Source: Phoenix dactylifera (Eukaryota; Streptophyta; Magnoliopsida; Arecales; Arecaceae). Taken from it: 64,000 nucleotides of DNA. The DNA lies in NCBI RefSeq assembly GCF_009389715.1, contig NW_024067666.1, positions 971,001-1,035,000 on the forward strand, read 5' to 3'. The notes beneath the pieces are model-generated. The model was given only the letters and a program-made list of their open reading frames with translations, was not told the origin of the DNA and made no database searches. Positions 49,453 through 60,267 of the stretch are shown here, piece after piece. A program made the translations under genes and the position numbers. How positions within the stretch are numbered: the stretch's first letter is position 1; every line of letters begins with the position of its first letter.

Positions 49453-52400
49453 AATAAAAAAAAATAATGAGTGAGTGGCAAATAATATGATCTAAATAAA
49501 TAAATAAATAAAAATATTAGTAATTAATTAACCAATTTTATCACCTAGCTAGAAAATTTGTTAGAGAGATAAATGGTCATTAGAAGGATGAAAAATTAAT
49601 TTACACTAATAATTATAATATTTTATATATTTATTATTGTATTATACTATAATATAATATTATATTACATTATATCATAATACATTGATATGTTATGTTA
49701 AATAATTTAATATTATATTCAATTATTATTCTATAATACATAATGTTATAGTACTATATTATAATAATATTATTTTACATTACATTAATATTATACTATA
49801 TCATATATTTATGTATTAATATATATTATATTTTATCATGCTCTGTTATATAATACTGGTAATGTCCTTTATGGTCATTTTGTCATACAAAAGTACTTTC
49901 TCAATTTGTTTACCAAACACATGTTAAAGTGCCACAGCACTTTAAAAATATAGTTACCAAACAGCAAACAATTTTTTATAAACGCTCTGCTTTAGACAGC
50001 TCTACTTCCAACAGCTCTACTTCCAAAAGCTCTACTACTAACAGCTCCTCCAAACATGGCCTTAGTGCATAGTTTGCTAAATACTGTACATCGATTGGGC
50101 TGTTTGAGGTAAAGACAACTTTTAGTTACTAGAAGTCCTCCATTCTGATAAGGAGTTCCACACCACCTTTTGCATCTACCAAATTCCGCCCTTATCACAA
50201 ATTCTTCGTGATCAACAGGTGAATACCTGAATATTTTCCAATCAGAGATTCATGTAGTCTAAGATTCTCAACTCAATTTGTGTCTGTGTAACCTTATTGG
50301 AAAAGCCCTGGAAAAGAAACCCCAGCAATAGATCATGCTGCACTCAAAGCACATGTTTGATGGAAAAATTAGGCCAAAATGGTATTTTAATCTGAAATTA
50401 GCAGAATCTGAAGTGAAAGTTTTCTCTGATTGTTTCAGATTGGCAGAAAAACCTGCAGTAGATCTAATAGATGATCAATGGAAGAAAATAGCAGAATTAA
50501 GAAAAAATTAAAAGGATCTCTATGCCTGAACTAACATTTCAAATGTACAAAAGCAGATCCACCTTTCAAAACCTTCTGTTTCCAGATTATTGTTCCCTAC
50601 TTTCCTAAAAGAGACAAATGCTTCTAAGTTTTTCATTGAAGGTAAGGCAGATACAGTAGACTATGCATCAGCCAGTTTTTCCCTATAATATAGCTCCCAA
50701 CTCCTCTTTATCTCTAAGTGCCAAACACTTCTTTTATCTCTTCTTGATTTTTGAAGAGCAGAACTCTCCACTCTTCAAAGTGAGTGGCGCTCTCAATTAA
50801 GATGGCAGCCCCTTCCTTAAGCGGGTAGCCCTCGTAAATTTAAAAAAGAGAAGTATACGGCACTGTTCCACCATTAGTGAAACCAAGCATGTTCCATAGT
50901 ACACTAATGAACCACTAATCTCAACCCTCTTTTAAGCAAGGTCTTGCATGAAATGATCCTTTAATAAGAAAATCAACACCAAGATCCCCTAATCTCCAAT
51001 TTATCTCCTCTTTATAGTGGTCAAATCCTTTCTGCTACCAACTTCAAATTAAATCACACGACTATTCTAAAGGTTAATTGTCCGCAATACCATTTGAGCT
51101 TCACTGCAAAGTTGTACCACATGATTAAGCACTTCCATGAATTCTATTGCATGTCATTTCTGTTATTACTAGTCTGCTCCATGTAATCTTCTAAATACCA
51201 TGTCAGCCTATCAGCACATTTCCCTCATTGAACTTACACAAAGTCTGCTTGTGAACCCTTAGCCCTGATCAAGTACTTGGCATCCTCCAGCATTAATATA
51301 GCTTACTACAAATATTCATAAAATTGTTGCTACGCTACCATACAAGGAGGTCGACTCATTGGTAGGTGTATAAGGATTAAATTCAAAGAGTTTGTGCATA
51401 GTTTGAAAACATACCACTTAGCATGGTGCTACTGAGTCTAAATGGTTTGAATTGAATATATCTAGCATTAAATACGAATGAAACAAAACATTAACTCCAG
51501 TATTTCCTTCCAATCTCAAAATGAGCATATACTATGTAGTTAGTAAGACAGAAAAATGAATAGCATGAAAGATAGTTTAGAGGCTATAGCTCATGTCAAT
51601 TGTCTTAAAACATCCAAAAAGCACCACCACCTGCTGGTAAAAAAAAAGTGTTGTGCGATGGCAAGTGAGGAAACTCAAGTCTAATGGATGCATATATTCT
51701 GAAATTCAAGATATTTCAAAAATATGTTATTTTCTACTCCTAAATTGGTAGCAAGCCATATTCAAGCACCAAATAATACAAACACACACAAAGTGGAAAT
51801 CATTTTGATTCAAAAAACGAAGGAATTTCCCTTGAATCCAGCATACCATTTAAACATTCATTTAAGTAAAATTTTAGTCTTTTTCATTTCATAATGTCTA
51901 GAACCAGTTAGCAGCATACAACTCCATAAGAATCCTCAATTCATAAAGCTAACAAATCTCAACTTGTAATAAGTTCAGGTTCCCGGTCATAAGGTCAATA
52001 ATTTTGAATAGATGAAGTTTGGCCGGCAGCAATGTCATATCAAATTAGTGACAAATGAAAATCCGTGTTCTGCAAATTTAAAAAAGCTATACAGGGAGGC
52101 AAGCAGTTTTGGACAAGAAGCAAAATTGCAAAAGAAAAAGGATATGAAAAAAAGTTAAACTTATTTTTTTTTTGAGTAATCAATATTGCATTTTTACCTC
52201 AACGACTTCTGTTCCCCCATTCTGAATGCGATCAGTCAGATATCTAATTTCTTCGCTGGTGAATGAACATGGAGGATTAACCTGCATAAAAATAACATAA
52301 TTTTCATTCCGTCAGTCAATCACAAAAGCCAGAACAAAATACCAAATATTGAATACTCAAAAAGGCATCTACTTGGGAAGAGAAATAATCATATCCAGAG

Positions 52401-54561
52401 GGCAGTTTGTCTCACCTGTGACAGGAGAGGTAATATTGTGACTCCTGCATGGCCACCAACAACAGGAACATTGACCTCCCTGGGGTCAATTCCCAGTACT
52501 TCTGCCTGTTCACGACACACATAGGTAGACTATGAATGTAAGTGAAAACAAAAATTCAGATCAATTGCAAAAAGCGCATTGAACTCATGAGCATCAATAT
52601 TGTAACAATGCAAAAACTCATAATAAAATGGCGCTTGTGATGATATCAAAATTTCCAAACCAACTTTAGGAAGAGCTTGTGACGATATCAAAATTCTCCA
52701 AAGCAACTTCGGGAAAAGGTCTAGTACCATATATTAGAATGATAAGAAAGTTCAAGTCAGATGCATACCACAAATGTATTGGCTCTCACTACATCAAGAG
52801 TTGTCACTCCCAAAAGATGCTTGGGATCATAGATTCCAGCTTGCTTAAAAACCTCCGCTGCAATAGGAACAGTAGAGTTTACTGGATTGCTGATCAAATT
52901 TACAATTGCATTAGGGCACCATTTAGCAATCCCCTCACAAAGTGTCCGCACAATTCCTGCATTGATGTTAAACAAATCATCCCTTGTCATTCCTGGCTTT
53001 CTGGGCACACCAGCCGGAATGATAACTAGGTCCATTCCTGTAAGTGCACTTTCCAGTTGGGACTGACCCAAAAAGCCACGAACCTGGAGAATTTCATGGA
53101 AAACTATAATATTATATTCAAGAATGGCAACAAGAATACTGAGAAAATGATTTTTGTATCACCAGAAATACTTTCAGATCCAATAATCAATGCCTAAAGA
53201 ATGCAACCAATGTGCCATTTAAAGTTTAAACTGGAAGAATTTTCAAAAATAAATGATCACATTTCAGATGACAGCAAACACAAATTATATAAAGTACCAT
53301 CACACAAGAGTTCAGGCCTTATAATCACATTTTGGATATGAGAATGATAGAAGAGACATGTTCCATACAATTTTAAGCAAGTTTAGTTAGCGGAGGGTTA
53401 CTGTAAATTAGGAGGAGCTAACTTGAAGGAAAGAGAAAATTAGGGGAAAAACACTTGGCTCGGTTTGCATTCATAAGACTCAAAACAAATAGACAACAAA
53501 ATTAAATTACATACCCTTATGCATAGAACACTAATAACATCATATGTAAAACTTATAGACAGACAGAGAGTGTCAAGAGAATTACCACAGCACCAGTGTC
53601 CATATGACTGATGTCTGCGGTGACACCAGGTGTGTTGACAACATCGTAGAGATGCAAAACCGACACCAGAGGATTCATCTTCATCAGCAGTGCAAGAGGC
53701 TGACCTATCCCTCCGGCGGCACCCAAAATCGCCACCTTAAATCCAGGTGCCCCTCCTTTAGAACGGCAATTTGAACGCCTCAGCAAGGAGGTCTCCTCCA
53801 TCTTCAAATACAGACCATAACATCATTCGACACAATCAAAAAACTAACATCACCGTATAAAACTATAAATGCATCACCATTAACATCCAAGTCCATACTA
53901 TATCTCTATCACAAGGACAATGGAAATAAACAGCTCTAAGAGAAATCATAAGACAAGTATTATAAAAGAATTCAAAATTTCATCAAACAGAACAGCAGAA
54001 GATACTGGTCTTAAAATATTTAAAGACTTAATTATCCAGAAAATCTTCAAAAAATCAGGAACCAATGATGAAAAGCTATATCTTTACTGAAACCTAACCA
54101 CCAAATGATTGCTCGAGGATTTAACCCTCCAATAGAAGCAGGAAATTTCAATTCTCTCATTGAATAAAATAGAAGGAAACAACTTTCGTCCAATTCCACC
54201 AAGACCACATCTTTTTATCATAAACCGCAATAAAGATGGAATTCCAATAATTCCCAGATAGAATAACGAAGAAAACAACAAGAAAACGAAGAATTTCCCA
54301 TAAACTCCGACAAGAATTTGCATCACCTGCACCAAGTTTCCATCTTTTCAAAAGGGAACATAACCCAGGTGGAATCCCGTAAATCCCCACAATCCGAAAC
54401 AACGAAAGCAGCAAGAAATTAGACAAAATTCAATCGAATCTGGGGACGCGAGATCGAGATAGAAGAGAGCAGGAAAGAAGAGAGGAAACCTGGGAACTGG
54501 GAGGCTGGAGGTGGGAGGAGATCCTCGCAATGCGTCGGGAAGCCTCGGCGCTGTGCTCCAT
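46841..54561 (-). CDS. Malate dehydrogenase, glyoxysomal/peroxisomal (NAD-dependent)
   Basis: Minus-strand exons: 54561-54490, 53801-53586, 53083-52769, 52505-52416, 52281-52198, 48323-48288, 48182-48093, 47970-47876 and 46913-46841. They give 356 aa, the usual length of plant glyoxysomal MDH. Exon 1 encodes [20 protein letters not shown], which contains RIARISSHL, a match to the PTS2 peroxisomal signal R-[LI]-x5-H-L. Then follow the NAD-binding loop [29 protein letters not shown] with substrate-binding Arg, [11 protein letters not shown], and [16 protein letters not shown] with the catalytic His. The C-terminus is GVSFIRK. The enzyme interconverts malate and oxaloacetate, serving the glyoxylate cycle, beta-oxidation and photorespiration. 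Intron 5 (48324-52197) is long and holds a Tourist-like element. All motifs are intact and all phases agree. Exon 2 opens with an in-frame ATG. Confidence 0.95.
48045..48069. repeat. (GA)n microsatellite in MDH intron 7
   Basis: A short GA run lies within the 122-bp intron between exons 7 and 8. On the gene strand it is CT-rich and lies near the 5' half of the intron. Confidence 0.85.
48959..50061. mobile_element. Tourist-like (PIF/Harbinger-type) non-autonomous element in MDH intron 5
   Basis: The left end GGCCCTGTTTGGGGGAGCT and the inverted right end GGCCATGTTTGGAGGAGCT form terminal inverted repeats differing at two sites over 19 bp. Both sides have TTA (48956-48958 and 50062-50064), the 3-bp duplication expected for PIF/Harbinger. 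The 1.1-kb body has AGCTTTTGG/CCAAAAGCT words near both ends, a CT-rich part, an AATA microsatellite (about 49415-49455) and an AT-rich centre. No transposase is seen. It lies in the host intron without touching exons. Confidence 0.78.
52633..52716. repeat. 42-bp imperfect tandem duplication in MDH intron 3
   Basis: GCTTGTGATGATATCAAAAT at 52633 recurs as GCTTGTGACGATATCAAAAT at 52675, with similar following sequence. It is intronic, with no visible consequence. Confidence 0.75.
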
Positions 54562-57500
54562 CTTTCGCGGTCCGATCTCCAACGAAGACTGAGAGAACGA
54601 TAGGGGAGAGGAAGCCTAAGACCGTAGTCGGTAAAGAAGGAATTTGAGAAGGCGATGGTGACGCGAGTGATGATGTAAAACGTGTTTGGATACGACAGAT
54701 TGGGACGCGTGAGAGAATGGATTTTTTTTTTTTTTTTTTGCTTTGGTGAGAGAATGGATTTGGGAGCGCTCGATTCTTATCGATCTGCCGTGGACATGTG
54801 ATTGTCTATTTTGAAGGACTCTTTTTTTAAAAAAAAATTCCTTCCAACCTCTCCCTGAGTTATGCCACATTAGACCTATATTATTACCATATTAACACGA
54901 CATATTAAATTATAATATATTCTTTCATATTACATATCGATACCGAATTGATATAATATGGTATATCTCGTATTATTCAGTTTGCTATAGTACTGTAAAA
55001 CTTGATTTTTGACATTTTCTAGAATATTTTTGAAAGTGCTAACGAGCAAAAACTCAATGGCTATAATTTCTTTAGATTAAAAAATATTTTTATATATTTT
55101 GTTTGAAATTAAAATTATCCCCCCAACATCCTTCATTTTATTTTAAAATAAAAAAAACTTATGTCAATTAGCTACCTCCATACCAGCCGCCATGTAAGCA
55201 TTTCAGACGAATCATGACTGAAATTGGATGGACTGTTGACCTATTTAAGCAATGTGCAAAATGTAAGGCTGATATCGCAATAATTCAAAATATAGAGAGT
55301 AATTGCAATTCCAAGCAAAATATAGGAGGATTTTTTAGCCTGTATTTAAATATAACAATTTTTTTCTATAAAAAGGACAAGTCTGAAATTAAAAAAAAAA
55401 AATCTGAAAAAATAGAGCCATAAACATCAGCAAAGCTATTATGGTCAGTGAATTCTCTTCCAAAGAGAAGCCTTTCCAATTGATCTCTTATTAAAAATCT
55501 AGCGCTGACTATAAAATTCTTAAAAGATCTGTCAAAATTTAACTTCAACACACCAAGGGAATAGCCAAAAAACAGTAATAGCATAAGATTCATAGTGACG
55601 CAATGTGCTATAGCGCTGACATGGTGTTCAACAATCATCAAACGTTGTTATATAAATAGCTGTTCTGAAAGTGTTATTACGACTACACCAAAACATGGAT
55701 CTTCTATAGACCATGACATTAAGTATGCTATTGACTTGTCCAATGATGCCAGCCAAGAGTCCTAATCAATATTTTACCATCCATCATGAAATCAAATGAG
55801 AGTTGGTTATATGATGCAACTGCACAACAAGTTTAGTGCAATAAAAAAAATAGTTAAATCATTGGTGAATTGAGTTTTTTTCCTGACAGTAAGAGGTCCA
55901 TAAGTAATAAGCTAAGCTACAGAAAATTAAAACATGAAAATGAAATATGAATCCAAATCTTTAATACAACCATAGAAAAACTTTGACAGAATAATAAACC
56001 AGCACTTTATTTTTTTGTGAATTACATGTGTTCACTTAGGAAATGACTGTTTTTTTTTTTTTTTTTGCATTTTGCATACATATGTATTCCTTTTTGAAAT
56101 TAACTTTAAGCTCAACTAGTTTTTTTATTATCTGATTCAATTGGGTTTGTTTTGTGATACACAAATCTTGTATTTGAAATATTATAATTTTTGGGTGGAT
56201 AAATAGGTATTATACTTGTTCTAGTTCTAGAATTTCCTTTTACATGGACGTAGCCACGCCTATAAATTTATGAACTTTTTGTAAGTTACAAATGAATTAA
56301 ATATTCATGATATTTTCCATGATATTGGACTCTTTAAGCATCATGTTCTCTATTTTGTTAAGTCTTTTCAAATATTAAAATTAAAACGAAAAGTACTTTT
56401 CACAAAAAACAATTTGCCATGACTTGTTCATTCCATTGGTTCTTTGATATTCTTCTGTAGGGCATATGTTTTCATAGGTATTATTGTATGTTAATTAAAT
56501 TATAGAAACTTATACTCCAACCACTTTCAACCCAACAACTTATGGATTTCTAAGGATTGTCCACTTATCTGAAAAGAAGGGTGATAAATATAACACAAAA
56601 ATCACGTCGTTCACAAATTATGCTATAACTAATTGTTTCCTTTATGATTTTATTTTACGTAATGGAAACTAGGTAAATTTTTTTCAACTAAATATAAGCT
56701 ACTCTGCAATGTGCTATTTTTTCATAATTAATCAAATATGCAAAAATTACGTCCTTACACATTATATATCCAGGCATCGTTTTTTTAAAAAATATTTTAA
56801 CAAAAAAAAAAATCTTGTCATGAATCAAACAAGCCGGAAGAAATCGGAAATGAGGTCTCATGTAGTTTTAGTCCTTGATGTCAAGCCCAATGCATATGGG
56901 CCTGAAGTTGGGCTTAACCGCTGAACAAAGACCATCCTATAAACATGACCCTACGTGCTCTACACAAACAAGGTCGGCGAGCCAGATCCCATGGTCCCAA
57001 GGGGACACAAGGACTGGAGGTGCAAATAGCTAGGAGTGTCCCAGGTAGCAGAATGGCAACCAGACGAAATTTTAGATATACTTAAATGTCCTGCACTGAC
57101 TTTGCTAACATCACCATTTACTAGTTAGGAACTAGCAAGCTCCTATGGACAATGTGGCCACAATGAAGGCCTATTGGCTAAGGTTGGGCCATTCACATCT
57201 CTTTTATATTATATTGGTGAACATCAGTGATAAAGGTATGGGGAAAATTGAGGTGTGTGTGTGTGTGTGTGTCCATATACGCATATTTATGATGGAAAAT
57301 GTAGTAGTGATGGTTAAGATTTGTCTTTATTTAAAAGTTATATGCCATGAATCACATCACTTCTTTTTGAGTGAACCCTTTATAGTAAGTACTAGTGAGA
57401 GGAAAAGAGCGCTCCTGCCCTTTACCCAAACAGTACAAGAATGGCAATCCACCTATTGGTGTGTTGCTGCCCTCAACCGACCTGATCGTCCCAATCCGGT

Positions 57501-57689
57501 TGTCCTCACTAAGAACAGATCCACAATCTATTATCTAATGAATATTCATCCAGATTTGTATCCCCCATATGTTACCTAAATGTGGGGCAAAAGTGTCTAG
57601 ATGACACCAAGTATATATTATTCTGCAAAAAAAATCCTATAATTTTTGCAAAGATGGTTATGAAACAGAGGCAGCCCGATGCATTTGGG
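54562..57689. other. MDH promoter side and intergenic AT-rich DNA
   Basis: The MDH promoter and leader should lie just above 54561. A long T run at about 54722-54739 is notable. The rest is AT-rich with a (GT)n run of 10 units at 57253-57272. Apart from the RNase H-like scrap at 55400-55580, no gene is seen. Confidence 0.5.
55400..55580 (-). pseudogene. RNase H-like scrap of a LINE
   Basis: The minus strand reads GVLKLNFDRSF, then FLIRDQLERLLFGREF, then a decayed DHNSFADVY. This is the order seen in plant LINE RNase H domains (usually KLNFDGS...G(F)IIRD..G). The key Gly after Asp is Arg here. An A-rich run follows on the minus-strand 5' side of flanking DNA. It is short and non-functional. 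Confidence 0.5.
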
Positions 57690-59106
57690 GGCCTAAGATG
57701 AACTCACTAAAAAAGGCTTTTTTTATTAAAAAAATGATGAAAAAATTTTAATAAGTGCAAAATACTTTAAAAAATTGTTTAAAAATAATTCGTCTAGCTT
57801 TTTGAGATGCAAAATTACTAATCAAACTTTTATATTCAAGATTCATTAAAATACTATTTTCAATCAATAATACAGCTAATCTATTTAATATTTATTGAGA
57901 CATAGTTGACCGTAAATAAAATTTTATCAACTTTAATTTTGAAAAACTTCTTTCAACAGAAGTAATTGTTACAGGTATTATTAACAATATCCTGTGAGCA
58001 ATACATGCATTTGAAAAAGAATCTTTTTTTATAAAACTTAAAGAATCAATAGGGGTATTAGTTTTTATTTGTAAAACTTCTTTTAAAATTTTTAACTCTG
58101 AAAACAGATCAAGGCTTTAAAAAGTTTTCAAGATTAAGACAACACTTTTTCGAATCTCTTCATTCAAAGATTTTAACTTGCTAAAATTAAACAAAAAATC
58201 AAAAACATTTTCATATATAGTGAATTATTCCAACCTATTTTGAATTGAAGAAATAGCTTGATCTACTATATATAAAAAATAATCAACTCTAAAAGATTCT
58301 TCAGCTGATCTTGCTGTCTCATCATCACTATTTTCATCAAAAAAAAAAAAATCTACAAATCACACATTTGTCAATTGTCTTATTTTTCAACAATCTCACT
58401 TCTAAATTAATCAATTTATTCACGATAGTGATATGTTTATTAGTTGTTTCATGACTTTTGATCTTAATACCTAGATTTTTTCAATCCCTAGTTTCTTTAT
58501 TGACTAAGTAACTCGTGTTAGGCTTTGAATCAAATAATTTACAACAAAAACAATATACCCTATCTAAATCATTTGAATATACTAACCATCTTCTAACATA
58601 TTTTTTACCATTAGGTAACTTACGAATGTAATATATCGTAGAGAAGAGTCTATTATTTTCATCCCTAGAAAAATAAAGATCATAATCTATAATTAGATAT
58701 CTTTCCAGTAATAGATCTTTCAACTTTGTATCAATCTGTTTCTATTGACCATGATCATATATATTTGTAGAAATAGAACTAGTTTCACTAAGCTTTACAC
58801 TATTCTTGTTTATTCTATCTCAATCTAATTTCTTATTGTATTTTTCATTAGAGATTATTTCATTAGATGTTTGAATATTGTTATGAATCTAGCTGTCAAT
58901 TTTATTTTTGTTTCGTTCTTTTCATATCATCTTTTAACTCTATTTTAGGTGCTTGTTCCGTTGCTAATTTCTGAGTTAAACTTGATGTGGTGTTTGTTTA
59001 TTTGTGACAACAAATCTATCTAAAATTTCTTTTCGAGATTGAATGAATTTTTTGATTTTTTTTTTTTTTTAGTTTTTTATACCTATATTCATATTTTCTA
59101 TTAGAC
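57690..59106 (-). pseudogene. hAT-family transposase pseudogene (TTF zinc-finger type, internally deleted)
   Basis: On the minus strand the N-terminus (about 59106, KIKKFIQSQKEILDRFVV) leads into a TTF-type zinc-finger region: YVRRWLVYSNDLDRVYCFCC (near 58590) and KNLGIKIKSHETTNKH (near 58460). It ends with a hAT dimerisation segment: IPVTITSVERSFSKLKLIKF and LRSTMSQ, then FASQKARRI (57800-58010). In intact proteins about 400 residues, including the catalytic RNase H-like core, separate these parts. Here the gap is only a few hundred bases, so the core is mostly deleted. Several stops and frame changes also occur. Terminal repeats were not located. Confidence 0.75.
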
Positions 59107-59802
59107 ATTTGAATCTAAATTAATATAATCAAATAAATAATTAAAACAACCACCATAAATAAATCAAAATATAAAAAATTAAAAATGATAAAACTTGATC
59201 ATGTCAAAAAAAAACGAACTCAAGTTTCGATAAGCGGTGTTGAATTTGATGGTGAAAAGCAATGCCAGGGACTGACGGGTGGGTGGAGTTGGAGTAGAGG
59301 CTGCAGTCGCAACCATTGAGATTCGAGAATGCCCAACGGCTCCCTGCAACACCAAAGCATAACACAAAAATACTATCAGATCTCCAATTCTTTTCTACTT
59401 CTTTCACTTAATAACCCATTAAAACTCTAACTTTTGAGTTTTGACTCAAAGACCCCAACCCTTAAAACTTCACCTGACCATCTCACCCAGATCAACAATA
59501 GAAGCGAACAAAAAAAAAAAAGGTAAAATCTTTATCAGTTATCAACTAAGCAAAATTGACAACAAGAACACCCTTGAAGAGCTGAAATCCTGAGAAGCAA
59601 AATAATCCTGAATTCCAAGATTAGAAAAAGAACAGAATAAAAAATATATTCCATTAATAAAAAAAATAAGGAAGAAATTGACAATAAAGAAATCACTATT
59701 TTTGCAGAAAATTAAAACAAAAAAAAAAACTGAAAAATGATCTAAACAACCTGGCAGGTTAATACGTATAGTCCACAGAAATGAAAAGCCTCTCTAGAAC
59801 GG
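59107..59802. other. AT-rich spacer, no gene recognised
   Basis: Minus-strand frames at 59179-59407 (FGVAGSRWAFSNL...) are not recognised and may be chance. A-rich runs are frequent. The GC content rises sharply at about 59800, where the next element begins. Confidence 0.5.
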
Positions 59803-59854
59803 CTAGTTAGAGCGAGAAGCTCCGGTGTAGAGAGAGAGTCTAACGGCTAGTCGG

Positions 59855-60200
59855 CGACGATCTCTCGGTGTCCGGCGTGGTGTCTTGGTGTGTGGAACCG
59901 TGACGACTCTGCCTCGCGAGCGCACCTGGCTCCCGGCAACCGTCGGCCAGCTTGGTGACAGCGTGGGGGGGGGGGGGGTCTTGAAGCGGAGGTGATCTAT
60001 TCGGCGAGGGCATCGGAGCTCCTGTGGGCGACGATCTCTCGGCATCCGGCGTGGTGGGTCGAGTGGTTTCCGTGACGACTCTGCCCTGCAAGCGTTTCTT
60101 GGCTCTCGGCAACCGGATCGGGTAGCTAGGTGACAGTGGGGGGGGAGTCTTGAAGCGGAGGTTCCACTCGGCGAGAGCATCGGGGACTTTGTCGGTCGGC
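59855..60200 (+). promoter_or_regulatory. Two tandem 174-bp monomers in the LINE 5'UTR
   Basis: CGACGATCTCTCGG at 59855 recurs at 60029. The same order of blocks follows in both: CCGGCGTGGTG, CCGTGACGACTCTGCC, GGCAACCG, GGTGACAG, a G run (13 versus 8), TCTTGAAGCGGAGGT and TCGGCGAG.GCATCGG. Tandem 5' monomers are a known promoter design in some L1 families, so a promoter role is likely but inferred. Confidence 0.7.
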
Positions 60201-60267
60201 CTGGCCGGCGAGGCACCCCTGACCCAGGCTCTTTTCTGTTAGGCTAACCTTCTTTCTTTCAGGTTCC

